Source of the DNA: an uncultured Asticcacaulis sp.
GTDB lineage: Bacteria; Pseudomonadota; Alphaproteobacteria; Caulobacterales; Caulobacteraceae
Length of the DNA: 6,934 nucleotides
Direction of reading: 5' to 3'
NCBI GenBank assembly: GCA_946480525.1
Contig: CAMLLA010000225.1
Location: 1-6,934, forward strand
Numbering within the stretch: position 1 is the first letter of the stretch; each line of letters opens with the position of its first letter. The notes under the pieces were generated by a model. It was not told the DNA's origin. It did not search any database and saw only the letters and a list, made by a program, of their open reading frames with translations. A program made the translations under genes and the position numbers. This document shows positions 1 through 6,331 of this stretch, in pieces.

Positions 1-1
1 A

Positions 2-1270
2 CCGATCAATGTGTCCAAAACGCTGGCGACGTCGCATGCCCAGTATTTCATCGACTGGCTGGACAGCAATATCCGTGGTCTGGTTGGTGAGCCAAAGGAA
101 GACCTGATCGTCGAAACCACGCTCGACCTGCCGATCCAGACGGACGCCGAGCGCGCCGTCCAGCAGATCATGGCGCGCGACGCCAAGAAGGGCGTCGAGC
201 AGGCGGCCGTCGTTTCGGTCGACGGCGAAGGCCGTATCCGCGCGCTCATCGGCGGCGTGTCCTATGCCGAGTCGCAGTTCAACCGCGCCACCAATGCCTA
301 CCGTCAGGCCGGCTCGTCGTGGAAGCCGTTCGTTTATCTGGCGGCGATGGAAGCGGGCTACCAGCCGACGACGCCAGTGGTCGACGAACCTTACAGCATC
401 GGTGACTGGTCGCCGGAAAACTACACCAAGAGGTATATGGGCCTTATCGATCTTCAGACGGCCCTGGCGCAGTCGATCAATACGGTCGCCGCCCGCCTGG
501 CCAATGATGTCGGCCGCGACCGCGTCGCTGCCGCAGCGCGCCGCATGGGGATTACGTCCAAGATCAATACCGATCCGGCGATGGCGCTGGGGACGTCCGA
601 GGTCTCGCCGATCGAGCTGGCCCAGGCCTATGTGCCCTTCTCGAACGGCGGCTTCAAGGCGACGGCGCACGGCATTATTCGTATCCGCACGGCCCAGGGC
701 AAGCTGCTCTATCAGTACCGGGAATCGAACCAGGACGGCGGCCGCGTCCAGGTCGTCAACAACCCGCCGCTGGTCTATATGAACCAGATGATGCGCGGCG
801 TCGTTCAGCACGGCACCGGTTCGGGTGTCAACCTGCCGAACTACGACCTCGCCGGCAAGACAGGCACGACCAGCGACTATCGCGACGCCTGGTTCGCCGG
901 CTATACCGGTGGCTTCGTGACCGTGGTCTGGGTCGGCCGTGACGACAATACGCCGATGAGGGGCAAGGTCACGGGCGGCGGTACACCTGCCGCCATCTGG
1001 AAGACCTATATGGGTTCGGCGCTTCGTCGTATCCAGGTCAGCCCGATCCCGGTCGGTCCGGCGGATTCGCAGCTTGGCACTGTGGCCCAGGACGCGCTCG
1101 ACGCGCTGCTGGGCACCCAGGCCGGTCAGGTCCAGTCGTCTCAGGCGGCCAATGACAACGGTTTGCCGCCGGTCGTCACCATGAAGCCGATCCCCAATCC
1201 GGAAGATCAGGACAGGAAGGACCCATCGCTGGATGACGTGTTCTCTCGCGCCCAGCAGGGGAACCAGTAA
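2..1270 (+). CDS. Class A penicillin-binding protein (PBP1A type), C-terminal transpeptidase part; 5' partial
   Basis: This is the C-terminal 422 residues of a bifunctional peptidoglycan synthase. The family has an N-terminal membrane anchor, a glycosyltransferase domain and a C-terminal DD-transpeptidase that cross-links stem peptides in the periplasm. Only the linker and transpeptidase are in the window. The three penicillin-binding motifs are visible in order: SSWK, with the nucleophilic serine codon at 314-316 and the lysine at 323-325; SIN at 473-481; and KTG followed by TT at 857-865. The residues around them (GSSWKPFVYLAAMEAG, AGKTGTTSDYRDAWF) are typical of PBP1A. The reading frame is open back to the window edge and the first residues continue a normal inter-domain linker, so the GTG at 11 is almost certainly internal. 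The tail after about 1050 is low-complexity and Gln/Pro/Asp-rich, as is common in this family. No glycosyltransferase motif can be checked here. An mrcA/ponA assignment is likely, but PBP1A paralogues cannot be separated. Confidence 0.93.
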   Translation, partial: PINVSKTLATSHAQYFIDWLDSNIRGLVGEPKEDLIVETTLDLPIQTDAERAVQQIMARDAKKGVEQAAVVSVDGEGRIRALIGGVSYAESQFNRATNAYRQAGSSWKPFVYLAAMEAGYQPTTPVVDEPYSIGDWSPENYTKRYMGLIDLQTALAQSINTVAARLANDVGRDRVAAAARRMGITSKINTDPAMALGTSEVSPIELAQAYVPFSNGGFKATAHGIIRIRTAQGKLLYQYRESNQDGGRVQVVNNPPLVYMNQMMRGVVQHGTGSGVNLPNYDLAGKTGTTSDYRDAWFAGYTGGFVTVVWVGRDDNTPMRGKVTGGGTPAAIWKTYMGSALRRIQVSPIPVGPADSQLGTVAQDALDALLGTQAGQVQSSQAANDNGLPPVVTMKPIPNPEDQDRKDPSLDDVFSRAQQGNQ

Positions 1271-1285
1271 GGGTTTTGTGGCGGT

Positions 1286-1304
1286 GTGGGGCCTGTGGCC
1301 CCAC
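1286..1304. terminator. Hairpin between convergent genes, possible bidirectional terminator
   Basis: GTGGGGCC, a three-base loop TGT, then GGCCCCAC forms a perfect 8-bp GC-rich stem. It lies 15 bases after the PBP1A stop and 5 bases beyond the stop of the opposite-strand DUF45 gene, where a shared terminator would be expected. There is no T-tract on either side in either direction, so it is not a classical intrinsic terminator. It may act as an RNA 3'-end stabiliser or need a factor such as Rho. The structure is seen; the function is inferred. Confidence 0.5.
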
Positions 1305-1309
1305 GAGCC

Positions 1310-2047
1310 TTACTGAAACCTGAACAGCTCATGCCCGCGCTTCTTCAGCCAGTCACGGTGCGGCTTGTACGCCCCGCCGAACACCTCGGTCACGCAGTTC
1401 CAGAAGGCCGGGCTGTGATCGGGATGGCGGAGGTGCGAGACCTCATGCGCCACCAGGTATTGACGCACCTGCGGCGGCGCTATGATGATGCGCCAGCTGT
1501 AGCGGATCGTCTTGCGGCTGGGGGTGCATGATCCCCACCGGCCTTTCGGGTCGTTGAGCGACACCTTCACGCCGGTCACACCCAACTTCGCGGCGTAAGC
1601 TTCGGTCTCGGCCTGAAGCGTCTTGGCGGCAAGTTGTTTCAGATAGCGTTCGATTCGCTTGGCGTAAGCTGCGCCATCGCCGCTTGTCACCAGTAACCAC
1701 GACCCGTCCTCGGCCTGTTCGGCCTTGGGCGAAATCACTCCGGCGCGCTCAGCCAGAGTGACGGCGTGGCCCTTGATCGAAATCACCGTGCCAGGTGCAA
1801 AGGGTTCCGGCTTGGCTTGACCGCGCCGGGTTTGCAAGATCCAATCGTGGCGTGTACGGGCGAACTCGACCGCGTCCTTCAGGTGTTTGGGACGCGGGGC
1901 TGTGACGATGGCGTCGCCGGTCTTGTTGTCGATGCGCAGGGAGATGCGGCGCGCGCGGGCATTGACCCGCAGGCGCAGCGTATAGTCGCCAAAATCGAGG
2001 CTCTGGCCGGGTTCGTATGTCTCACTAGGTTTAAGCGAGAACATCAT
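1310..2047 (-). CDS. YgjP-like (DUF45 / SprT-related) zinc metallopeptidase family protein
   Basis: A 245-residue protein of the YgjP/DUF45 family (WLM-SprT metallopeptidase superfamily). The signature is in the C-terminal third: KGRWGSC around residues 168-174, a YSWRIIIAPP strand at about 183-192, and the zinc-binding HEVSH at 201-205 followed by DHSPAFW, where His211 is the likely third ligand. The spacing matches the family, which binds one metal through HExxH plus a downstream His. No signal peptide or membrane segment is seen, so it is probably cytoplasmic. The start is set at the ATG at 2047-2045. An immediately following ATG (2044-2042) is equally possible, and no strong Shine-Dalgarno precedes either. 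The frame stays open to 2140, but that would bury about 100 bases in phaZ and add a family-atypical N-terminus. The first codons overlap the last 17 bases of phaZ, which suggests one transcript and coupled translation. Substrate unknown. Confidence 0.85.
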   Translation of the reverse strand: MMFSLKPSETYEPGQSLDFGDYTLRLRVNARARRISLRIDNKTGDAIVTAPRPKHLKDAVEFARTRHDWILQTRRGQAKPEPFAPGTVISIKGHAVTLAERAGVISPKAEQAEDGSWLLVTSGDGAAYAKRIERYLKQLAAKTLQAETEAYAAKLGVTGVKVSLNDPKGRWGSCTPSRKTIRYSWRIIIAPPQVRQYLVAHEVSHLRHPDHSPAFWNCVTEVFGGAYKPHRDWLKKRGHELFRFQ

Positions 2048-3281
2048 TCTTGGCGATGAAATCGCGGATGCGTGGATAGATCTCGTCGCGGAACCGGCGG
2101 CCGTTGAAGACGCCGTAGTGGCCGGCGCCCTTCTGGACATACAGTTCCTTCCTGGCGTCCGGGATGTTCGGACACATGGCGTGGGCGGCCTGGGTCTGGC
2201 CGACGCCGGAGATGTCGTCCTTCTCGCCCTCGACCGTCATCAACGCGATGTCGGTAATGGCCCTGGTATCGACGACGCGGCCTTCATGTATCAACTCACC
2301 CTTCGGCAGGGCGAACTTCTGGAACACCAGGTCGATGGTCTGAAGGTAGAATTCCTCGGTCAGGTCCAGCACCGACAGGTATTCGTCGTAGAATTCCAAG
2401 TGTTTTTGCGTGCCGTCGCCGTCGTTCTCGACCAGCGAATTGAAATATTCCCAATGGGCGTCGGTGTGACGCTCTTCGTTCATGCTCATGAACGAATAGA
2501 GCTGGACGAAGCCCGGGTAGACGCGGCGGCCGACGCCTGGATAGGGCGGTGGCACGGTATGGATCATGTTGGACCGGAACCAGGTGAACGGCTTTTCCTG
2601 GGCCAGGTTATTGGTCACGGTCGGATTGAAGCGCGCATCGATCGGCGAGCCCATGAAGGTCATGGATGCGGGGCGGCACTTGTCGTCGTCTTCCGACATC
2701 AGGCAGGCGGCTGCCAGCACCGGCGGCCCGGGCTGGTAGACGGCAACGACATGGACGCGGCTGCCGATGACGGTCAGCATGTCGCGGATGTGGTTGATGA
2801 ACGAGTTGAAATCGAAACGGCCTTCCAGCACCGGCACCTGGCGGGCATTGACCCAGTCGGTGATATAGACGTCGTGGTCGAGCAGGAACTGCTGGACTGT
2901 GCCGCGCAGAAGCGTCGCGTAGTGACCGGACAGGGGCGCGACGATCAGGACGGCGGGCGCCGCCGTGGTCTTGCCGGCGCGGCGCAGGTCGGAATTGTCA
3001 CGCTGGAACCGCAGCAGGCGGCACCACGGGCTGTCCCAGTCCTGGATGATAGAGACGCGGACGTCCTTGTCGTTGATGACGACCTTGTCGAAGCCCCACT
3101 CGGGCTTGCCGTAGCGCTTTGTGACGTTGGAAAACAGCTCGGCCGAGGCGTAGAGGGTGCGGCCGATAGCGGTGTCCGAAGCCGGATTAAGCTTGGACCC
3201 CCAGAAATCCCGGGTCATCTGCGCCAGGGCACGGAAAGGGGCGGCGCCGTAATAGGCATATTCGTGCAGGGAATAGAGCAT
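2031..3281 (-). CDS. phaZ: Intracellular poly(3-hydroxybutyrate) depolymerase, PhaZ1 family, nucleophile position substituted
   Basis: A 416-residue alpha/beta-hydrolase of the intracellular PHB depolymerase family, which degrades storage granules to hydroxybutyrate units in the cytoplasm. Family landmarks include the N-terminal MLYSLHEYAYYGAAPFRALA, the core VAPLSGHYATLLRGTV at about 114-129, DVYITDWVNAR at 137-147, and the C-terminal domain from about 205. In Ralstonia eutropha PhaZ1 the catalytic triad is reported as Cys183, Asp355 and His388. Here the Asp falls in EGEKDD (Asp355/356) and the His in KGAGHYG (His388). The nucleophile-elbow motif, normally V-C-Q-P, reads VYQP, with Tyr182 (codon TAC, 2738-2736 on the minus strand). 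The protein is otherwise full-length and well conserved, so this is either an inactive or altered enzyme or a single base error. The start ATG has a TAAGG 7 bases upstream. It overlaps the DUF45 gene by 17 bases. The family call is firm; activity is doubtful. Confidence 0.93.
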   Translation of the reverse strand: MLYSLHEYAYYGAAPFRALAQMTRDFWGSKLNPASDTAIGRTLYASAELFSNVTKRYGKPEWGFDKVVINDKDVRVSIIQDWDSPWCRLLRFQRDNSDLRRAGKTTAAPAVLIVAPLSGHYATLLRGTVQQFLLDHDVYITDWVNARQVPVLEGRFDFNSFINHIRDMLTVIGSRVHVVAVYQPGPPVLAAACLMSEDDDKCRPASMTFMGSPIDARFNPTVTNNLAQEKPFTWFRSNMIHTVPPPYPGVGRRVYPGFVQLYSFMSMNEERHTDAHWEYFNSLVENDGDGTQKHLEFYDEYLSVLDLTEEFYLQTIDLVFQKFALPKGELIHEGRVVDTRAITDIALMTVEGEKDDISGVGQTQAAHAMCPNIPDARKELYVQKGAGHYGVFNGRRFRDEIYPRIRDFIAKNDVLA

Positions 3282-3288
3282 CAGGATG

Positions 3289-3293
3289 CCTTA
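3289..3293 (-). promoter_or_regulatory. Ribosome binding site of phaZ
   Basis: On the minus strand TAAGG lies 7 bases before the ATG at 3281-3279. It is a moderate Shine-Dalgarno match that supports the chosen phaZ start, which also agrees with the family's conserved N-terminus. Confidence 0.55.
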
Positions 3294-3328
3294 CCGGGGT
3301 TACTCAAACGTATAGCTAACACTATCAC

Positions 3329-3391
3329 AACCATGCTGCCAAATGGTTACAGGGCTGTTCAAATTATATTGTGCTGCAACATACGAAAAAT
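3329..3391 (-). promoter_or_regulatory. Probable phaZ promoter region with an inverted repeat
   Basis: The 129-bp gap between the senC stop and the phaZ start is clearly more AT-rich than its surroundings. On the minus strand a perfect TATAAT (plus-strand positions 3363-3368) lies 82 bases before the phaZ ATG. At -35 spacing there is only an A/T run (minus-strand ATTTTT), so the -35 is poor. Downstream of the putative start, AACCAT (3329-3334) and ATGGTT (3343-3348) form a 6-bp inverted repeat with an 8-base spacer, which could be an operator in the leader. Sequence features are seen; promoter and operator function are inferred. Confidence 0.35.
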
Positions 3392-3410
3392 AAGTGCCCC
3401 AAGACCTCAC

Positions 3411-4037
3411 CTAATACGGCGAGCGCATGATTTCTTTCAGCATCTTCGCGCTCTTTTCCGGCGGCAGGTCTTCGGCCAGGGGCGCGCTGAAATTGCCTTT
3501 CGGGTCCATCAAATAGACGATCGAGGTGTGGTTGAACGTATAGCTGTCGGCTTCGCCTGTTTTGATGGCAGTGACGCCATAGGCCTTGGTCACCGCATCG
3601 ATCTGGGCTTGCGTGCCCGTCAGCCCGATAACGCCCTTTGGAAAGCCGCCGCTTTCGAGATAGGCCTTGAGGTTTTCAGGCGTATCGCGTGCCGGATCAA
3701 CGGAAATAAAGACGATCTGCAGGTCCTTGGCCTTGTCGCCCATGGCTGCCTTGGTGCGTGCCAGCGACTGAAGCGTCAGCGGACAGACGTCGGGACAGTA
3801 GGTGTAGCCGAAGAAGACCGCCGTCCACTTGCCCTTCAGGATCTCTTCGTTGACCGTCCTGCCGTTCTGGTCCGTCAGGGTGAAGGCGCCGCCCAGTTGC
3901 CGTGCATTGGGATCGATCTCGCTTGTCACGACGCGCGGCCCGGTCAGGGTCTGATACCAGCTGTAGCCTGCAAGGCCCGCCAGAAGCACGAAAGCCGCGG
4001 CGATGATGCCGATGCGTATTTTTGTCATCTGTTTCAT
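3411..4037 (-). CDS. senC: SCO1/SenC/PrrC family copper-binding, membrane-anchored thioredoxin-like protein
   Basis: A 208-residue SCO1/SenC protein. Family members are anchored in the inner membrane with a periplasmic thioredoxin-like domain, bind copper, and help assemble the CuA or CuB centres of cytochrome oxidases. In Rhodobacter, PrrC also links oxidase activity to the RegB kinase. Visible features are an N-terminal transmembrane anchor at about residues 7-28; the thioredoxin-like fold with FFGYTYCPDVCP, giving the copper ligands Cys81 and Cys85; ISVDPARDTPENLKAY at 111-126; and the third ligand His170 in FNHTSIVYLMDP. Length is normal for the family. Two starts are possible, ATG at 4037 or at 4028 (Met4). 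Neither has a clear Shine-Dalgarno and both keep the anchor. It is transcribed divergently from regB with only 47 bases between starts, so the two promoters must overlap. The family call is firm; the specific oxidase partner is unknown. Confidence 0.94.
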   Translation of the reverse strand: MKQMTKIRIGIIAAAFVLLAGLAGYSWYQTLTGPRVVTSEIDPNARQLGGAFTLTDQNGRTVNEEILKGKWTAVFFGYTYCPDVCPLTLQSLARTKAAMGDKAKDLQIVFISVDPARDTPENLKAYLESGGFPKGVIGLTGTQAQIDAVTKAYGVTAIKTGEADSYTFNHTSIVYLMDPKGNFSAPLAEDLPPEKSAKMLKEIMRSPY

Positions 4038-4084
4038 GGGCGTCGGATCAGTCTATAAGGCGAAATCAAATAAAGGACGTATCG
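4038..4084. promoter_or_regulatory. Divergent senC / regBA intergenic control region
   Basis: These 47 bases separate the outward-facing starts of senC and regB and must hold or overlap both promoters. A TATAAG at 4054-4059 is a possible regB -10. No convincing -35 lies 16-18 bases upstream (TTGTCA at 4022-4027 is too far). A half-site GCGTC at 4040-4044 resembles one half of the reported RegA consensus, but the other half is missing. Location makes a regulatory role likely; the individual boxes are weak. Confidence 0.35.
4072..4077 (+). promoter_or_regulatory. Ribosome binding site that sets the regB start
   Basis: AAAGGA lies 7 bases before the ATG at 4085. It is the only good Shine-Dalgarno in this frame and favours 4085 over the in-frame ATG at 4022, which lies inside the senC coding region and adds 21 residues with no family character. 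Confidence 0.75.
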
Positions 4085-5467
4085 ATGTCGGGCCGGACCC
4101 TAAATCGCCTTCAGGCCTTTTTCAACGGCGACGATGCCGCACCCCTGACCCTGACCGAGGGGCGCGACCACCTGCGCCTGCGCACCCTGGTGATGCTGCG
4201 CTGGCTGGCCATCCTCGGCCAGACGGGCATGGTGCTGATGATTGCCTATGGGTTCGGGTTCCAGATCCGGCTATGGACCTGCCTGGCCATCATCATGGCC
4301 AGTGCCTGGCTGAACCTGGTGCTGACGCTCAATCGCCGCAATACCCACCGCATGCATGGCTGGGAAGCGGCGATCCAGCTGTCCTTCGACGCCTTGCAAC
4401 TGACCGCGCTCCTGGGCGTCACCGGCGGACTCAACAACCCGTTCTGTTTGATGCTGGTCGCGCCGGCGACGGTCGCCGCCGCCAACCTGCCGACGCGCTT
4501 TGCCCTGCCAGTCATCGGGGTTGCCATCGCGTCCGCATTTGGGCTGGCCTTCTGGTCGCTGGAACTGCCGTGGCTGCCCGGGCAGAGCTTTGAACTGCCG
4601 GACATCTACCGTTACGGATTCTTAAGCGCCATCATCGTCGGCATTGCCTTTACCGCGGGCTATGCCTGGCAGGCGGCGCTGGAATCGACCAAGATGGAAC
4701 AGGCGCTGAGTGCCACCCAGGCCGTGCTCGAAAAGGAACATCGCCTGAGCGCGCTGGGCGGGCTGGCGGCGGCGGCGGCGCACGAACTGGGCACGCCGCT
4801 TGGCACCATCCAGGTCGTCGCCAAGGAGATGCTGCGCAGCCTGAAGAAAACGGATCCGCTCTATGAAGATGCGCAGCTCCTGGTCTCACAAAGCCAGCGT
4901 TGCCGCGATATCCTGAAATCGCTGTCGACCAAGCCGGAGCAACGCGACTCGGTTTATGATGAAATTCCCCTGAAGACCTTTCTCGAAGCCGCCGCAGCCC
5001 CCTATGCCGCCAGCCGGCGCAAGTTCGTGATTTCGGTGACCTCCGAAGATGGCGACGTCGATAGCTTGCGCATCCGCCGCCGGCCGGAATGGCTGCACGC
5101 CGTTTCGGCCTTCGTTGAAAACGCCACCGACTTTGCGCGGACGACGGTATTTTTGTCTTTCGACGTCACCCGGTCGTTTGTCAGTCTGACGATCGAGGAC
5201 GATGGGACGGGTTTTTCGCCGGACATATTGTCGCGTTTGGGTGAGCCCTATATCTCGTCGCGCGTCTATGGCGAGGACGACGAGCTGCCGGCCGGAAAGG
5301 CTGCCGGGCAAAGCCATTCCGGCATGGGACTGGGCTTTTTTATCGCCAAGACCCTGTGCGAACATACCGGCGCCACGGTCACTTTCGGCAACCGCGAAGA
5401 AGGGGGCGCCTACGTCCGGGCCTTGTGGCGGCGCGAGCCAGTGGATATCTTGTCAGTGGATGCTTAG
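4085..5467 (+). CDS. regB: RegB/PrrB/ActS-type redox sensor histidine kinase
   Basis: A 460-residue membrane histidine kinase that senses aerobic respiratory state and phosphorylates RegA. The N-terminal half has about six hydrophobic segments (roughly 35-55, 62-82, 97-113, 120-136, 139-158 and 177-197). Between the third and fourth lies GGLNNPF (114-120), the conserved heptad implicated in ubiquinone binding in RegB. The dimerisation H-box reads AAAAHELGTPLGTI with phospho-acceptor His233 (codon 4781-4783). Forty residues on, Cys273 in SQRCRDIL (codon 4901-4903) matches the redox-active Cys265 of Rhodobacter capsulatus RegB, whose His225 is the same 40 residues upstream. The ATPase domain shows the N-box FVENATDFA (343-351), the G1 box EDDGTGFSP (371-379) and the G2 box GMGLGFFIAKTL (413-424). 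Start 4085 is set by a good Shine-Dalgarno. It is followed after 9 bases by regA, clearly one operon, and is divergent from senC. No key residue is missing. Confidence 0.95.
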   Translation: MSGRTLNRLQAFFNGDDAAPLTLTEGRDHLRLRTLVMLRWLAILGQTGMVLMIAYGFGFQIRLWTCLAIIMASAWLNLVLTLNRRNTHRMHGWEAAIQLSFDALQLTALLGVTGGLNNPFCLMLVAPATVAAANLPTRFALPVIGVAIASAFGLAFWSLELPWLPGQSFELPDIYRYGFLSAIIVGIAFTAGYAWQAALESTKMEQALSATQAVLEKEHRLSALGGLAAAAAHELGTPLGTIQVVAKEMLRSLKKTDPLYEDAQLLVSQSQRCRDILKSLSTKPEQRDSVYDEIPLKTFLEAAAAPYAASRRKFVISVTSEDGDVDSLRIRRRPEWLHAVSAFVENATDFARTTVFLSFDVTRSFVSLTIEDDGTGFSPDILSRLGEPYISSRVYGEDDELPAGKAAGQSHSGMGLGFFIAKTLCEHTGATVTFGNREEGGAYVRALWRREPVDILSVDA

Positions 5468-5470
5468 GAG
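5466..5470 (+). promoter_or_regulatory. Ribosome binding site of regA overlapping the regB stop
   Basis: AGGAG lies 6 bases before the regA ATG at 5477. Its first two bases are the last two of the regB stop codon TAG (5465-5467), so terminating ribosomes sit on the regA initiation site. This suggests coupled translation of kinase and regulator. Confidence 0.75.
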
Positions 5471-5476
5471 AAGCTC

Positions 5477-6067
5477 ATGAGTGACGATCCGCACCACACC
5501 GACAGCCTGGCGGCGACGATTTCCGCCCGCATCAACGAACTGGCCGACAAGTCCCTGTTGCTGATGGACGACGATGCGCCCTTCCGTAACCGGCTGGCGC
5601 GCGCCTTGGAAACGCGTGGCTTTGCGGTGACAATGGCCGAAAGCGTCCATGAAGCACTGGACATCATCGAAAAGACCCCGCCGGCGTTTGCCGTGATGGA
5701 CATGCGCCTGGAAGACGGCAATGGCCTGAAGGCGGTAGAGGCCCTGAACAAGAAACGCCCGGATGCCCGCGCCATCATGCTGACCGGCTACGGCAATATC
5801 GCCACGGCGGTTGCGGCGGTGAAGTCGGGCGCTATCGACTACCTGTCCAAGCCCGCTGACGCCGACGATGTCGTGAAGGCACTGCTGGTCGTCGAGGACC
5901 ACGCGCCCCCGCCGCCGGAAAACCCGATGTCGGCCGACCGCGTGCGCTGGGAACACATCCAGCGCGTCTATGCGCTGTGTGGTCAGAACGTCTCGGAAAC
6001 GGCTCGACGGCTGAACATGCATCGTAGAACGCTTCAGCGTATATTGGCCAAGCGCGCGCCGAAGTAA
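5477..6067 (+). CDS. regA: RegA/PrrA/ActR-type response regulator
   Basis: A 196-residue cytoplasmic DNA-binding response regulator, partner of RegB. The receiver domain (about 26-140) has the acidic pocket Asp31-Asp33 in LLMDDDAPF, phospho-acceptor Asp75 in VMDMRLEDGNGL (codon 5699-5701), the switch Thr103 in MLTGYG and Lys125 in SKPAD. A proline-rich linker (PPPPENP, 144-150) follows, as in the RegA family. The C-terminal Fis-type helix-turn-helix at about 170-192 (GQNVSETARRLNMHRRTLQR) is nearly invariant in RegA orthologues. The family regulates respiration, and in phototrophs or fixers also photosynthesis, carbon and nitrogen fixation. There is no photosynthesis gene in this window. The N-terminus is about 12 residues longer than Rhodobacter RegA, whose phosphorylated residue is Asp63. 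The start is supported by AGGAG at ideal spacing. The stop TAA lies directly against the left end of the fold-back element. Confidence 0.96.
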   Translation: MSDDPHHTDSLAATISARINELADKSLLLMDDDAPFRNRLARALETRGFAVTMAESVHEALDIIEKTPPAFAVMDMRLEDGNGLKAVEALNKKRPDARAIMLTGYGNIATAVAAVKSGAIDYLSKPADADDVVKALLVVEDHAPPPPENPMSADRVRWEHIQRVYALCGQNVSETARRLNMHRRTLQRILAKRAPK

Positions 6068-6091
6068 GTTTAACCACGGATAGGCACGGAA

Positions 6092-6110
6092 GGCTTCGCT
6101 GCGCGACGCC
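6092..6110. repeat. Side hairpin in the left outer arm
   Basis: A 19-base imperfect palindrome reading GGCTTCGCTGCGCGACGCC, in which 7 of 9 opposing positions pair. It is the mirror-position counterpart of 6450-6466, although the sequences differ. Confidence 0.5.
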
Positions 6111-6178
6111 AGACGGAAAAGGCACGGAATTCAGGTGTGATCGGCTTTGGTCGCATGTCTTGCAAACTGCTTTAAGCA

Positions 6179-6232
6179 AATCCACAGATGCACACAGATG
6201 GATGCGCTAACGCGCATCTGCACAGATGATCC
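6179..6232. repeat. Left inner arm of the fold-back element
   Basis: Positions 6179-6199 are an exact 21-base reverse complement of 6361-6381 (starts AATCCACAG, ends CACAGAT), and 6223-6232 (CAGATGATCC) is an exact reverse complement of 6332-6341. Between them sits a private hairpin, GATGCGC-TAAC-GCGCATC (6201-6218, 7-bp stem). The word CACAGATG occurs three times, at 6183, 6193 and 6221. Confidence 0.85.
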
Positions 6233-6272
6233 ATGCAGATGGCATCGCGAGCTCCCAATTAATGACAATCCC

Positions 6273-6291
6273 GACGGCGCGTCGCGCCGTC
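6273..6291. repeat. Perfect apex palindrome of the fold-back element
   Basis: GACGGCGCG, a central T, then CGCGCCGTC: 9-base perfect arms, or in RNA an 8-bp stem with a 3-base loop. Its centre at 6282 coincides with the axis of the outer and inner arms. GTCATT at 6289-6294 could alternatively pair with AATGAC at 6261-6266, giving a competing fold. Confidence 0.8.
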
Positions 6292-6331
6292 ATTCCCATA
6301 CATCATTTCGCGCATCTCTTTCCACGTGCAC

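Noticed and set aside
11..1270. GTG at 11 as the true start of the PBP gene
   Set aside because: The frame is open to the window edge and the residues before and after are an inter-domain linker. A PBP1A-type protein needs the membrane anchor and glycosyltransferase domain upstream.
2048..2140. A longer DUF45 protein starting at 2140
   Set aside because: The added 31 residues are Ser/Ala/Arg-rich, lie antiphase within conserved phaZ codons, and make the protein longer than the family norm.
3329..3380. A PhaR operator upstream of phaZ
   Set aside because: The TGC-rich words (3335-3339, 3372-3378) do not form the CTGC-N3/4-GCAG arrangement described for PhaR in Rhodobacter, so the match is not supported.
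2118..4058. A 646-codon open frame on the plus strand
   Set aside because: It runs antisense through phaZ and senC, both of which have clear family motifs and catalytic or metal-binding residues. Its translation has no recognisable domain; it is a by-product of GC-rich codon bias.
4022..4084. An upstream ATG at 4022 extending regB by 21 residues
   Set aside because: It lies inside the senC coding region with no Shine-Dalgarno. AAAGGA at 4072-4077 supports 4085, and the extra residues look non-homologous.
4038..4084. A complete RegA binding site between senC and regB
   Set aside because: Only one half-site-like GCGTC is present. The mirrored GNCGC half at suitable spacing was not found.
4765..4780. 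A (GGC)n trinucleotide run in regB as a phase-variation tract
   Set aside because: It simply encodes the alanines before the catalytic His that are typical of the RegB H-box. In-frame triplet repeats of this length are expected in GC-rich DNA.
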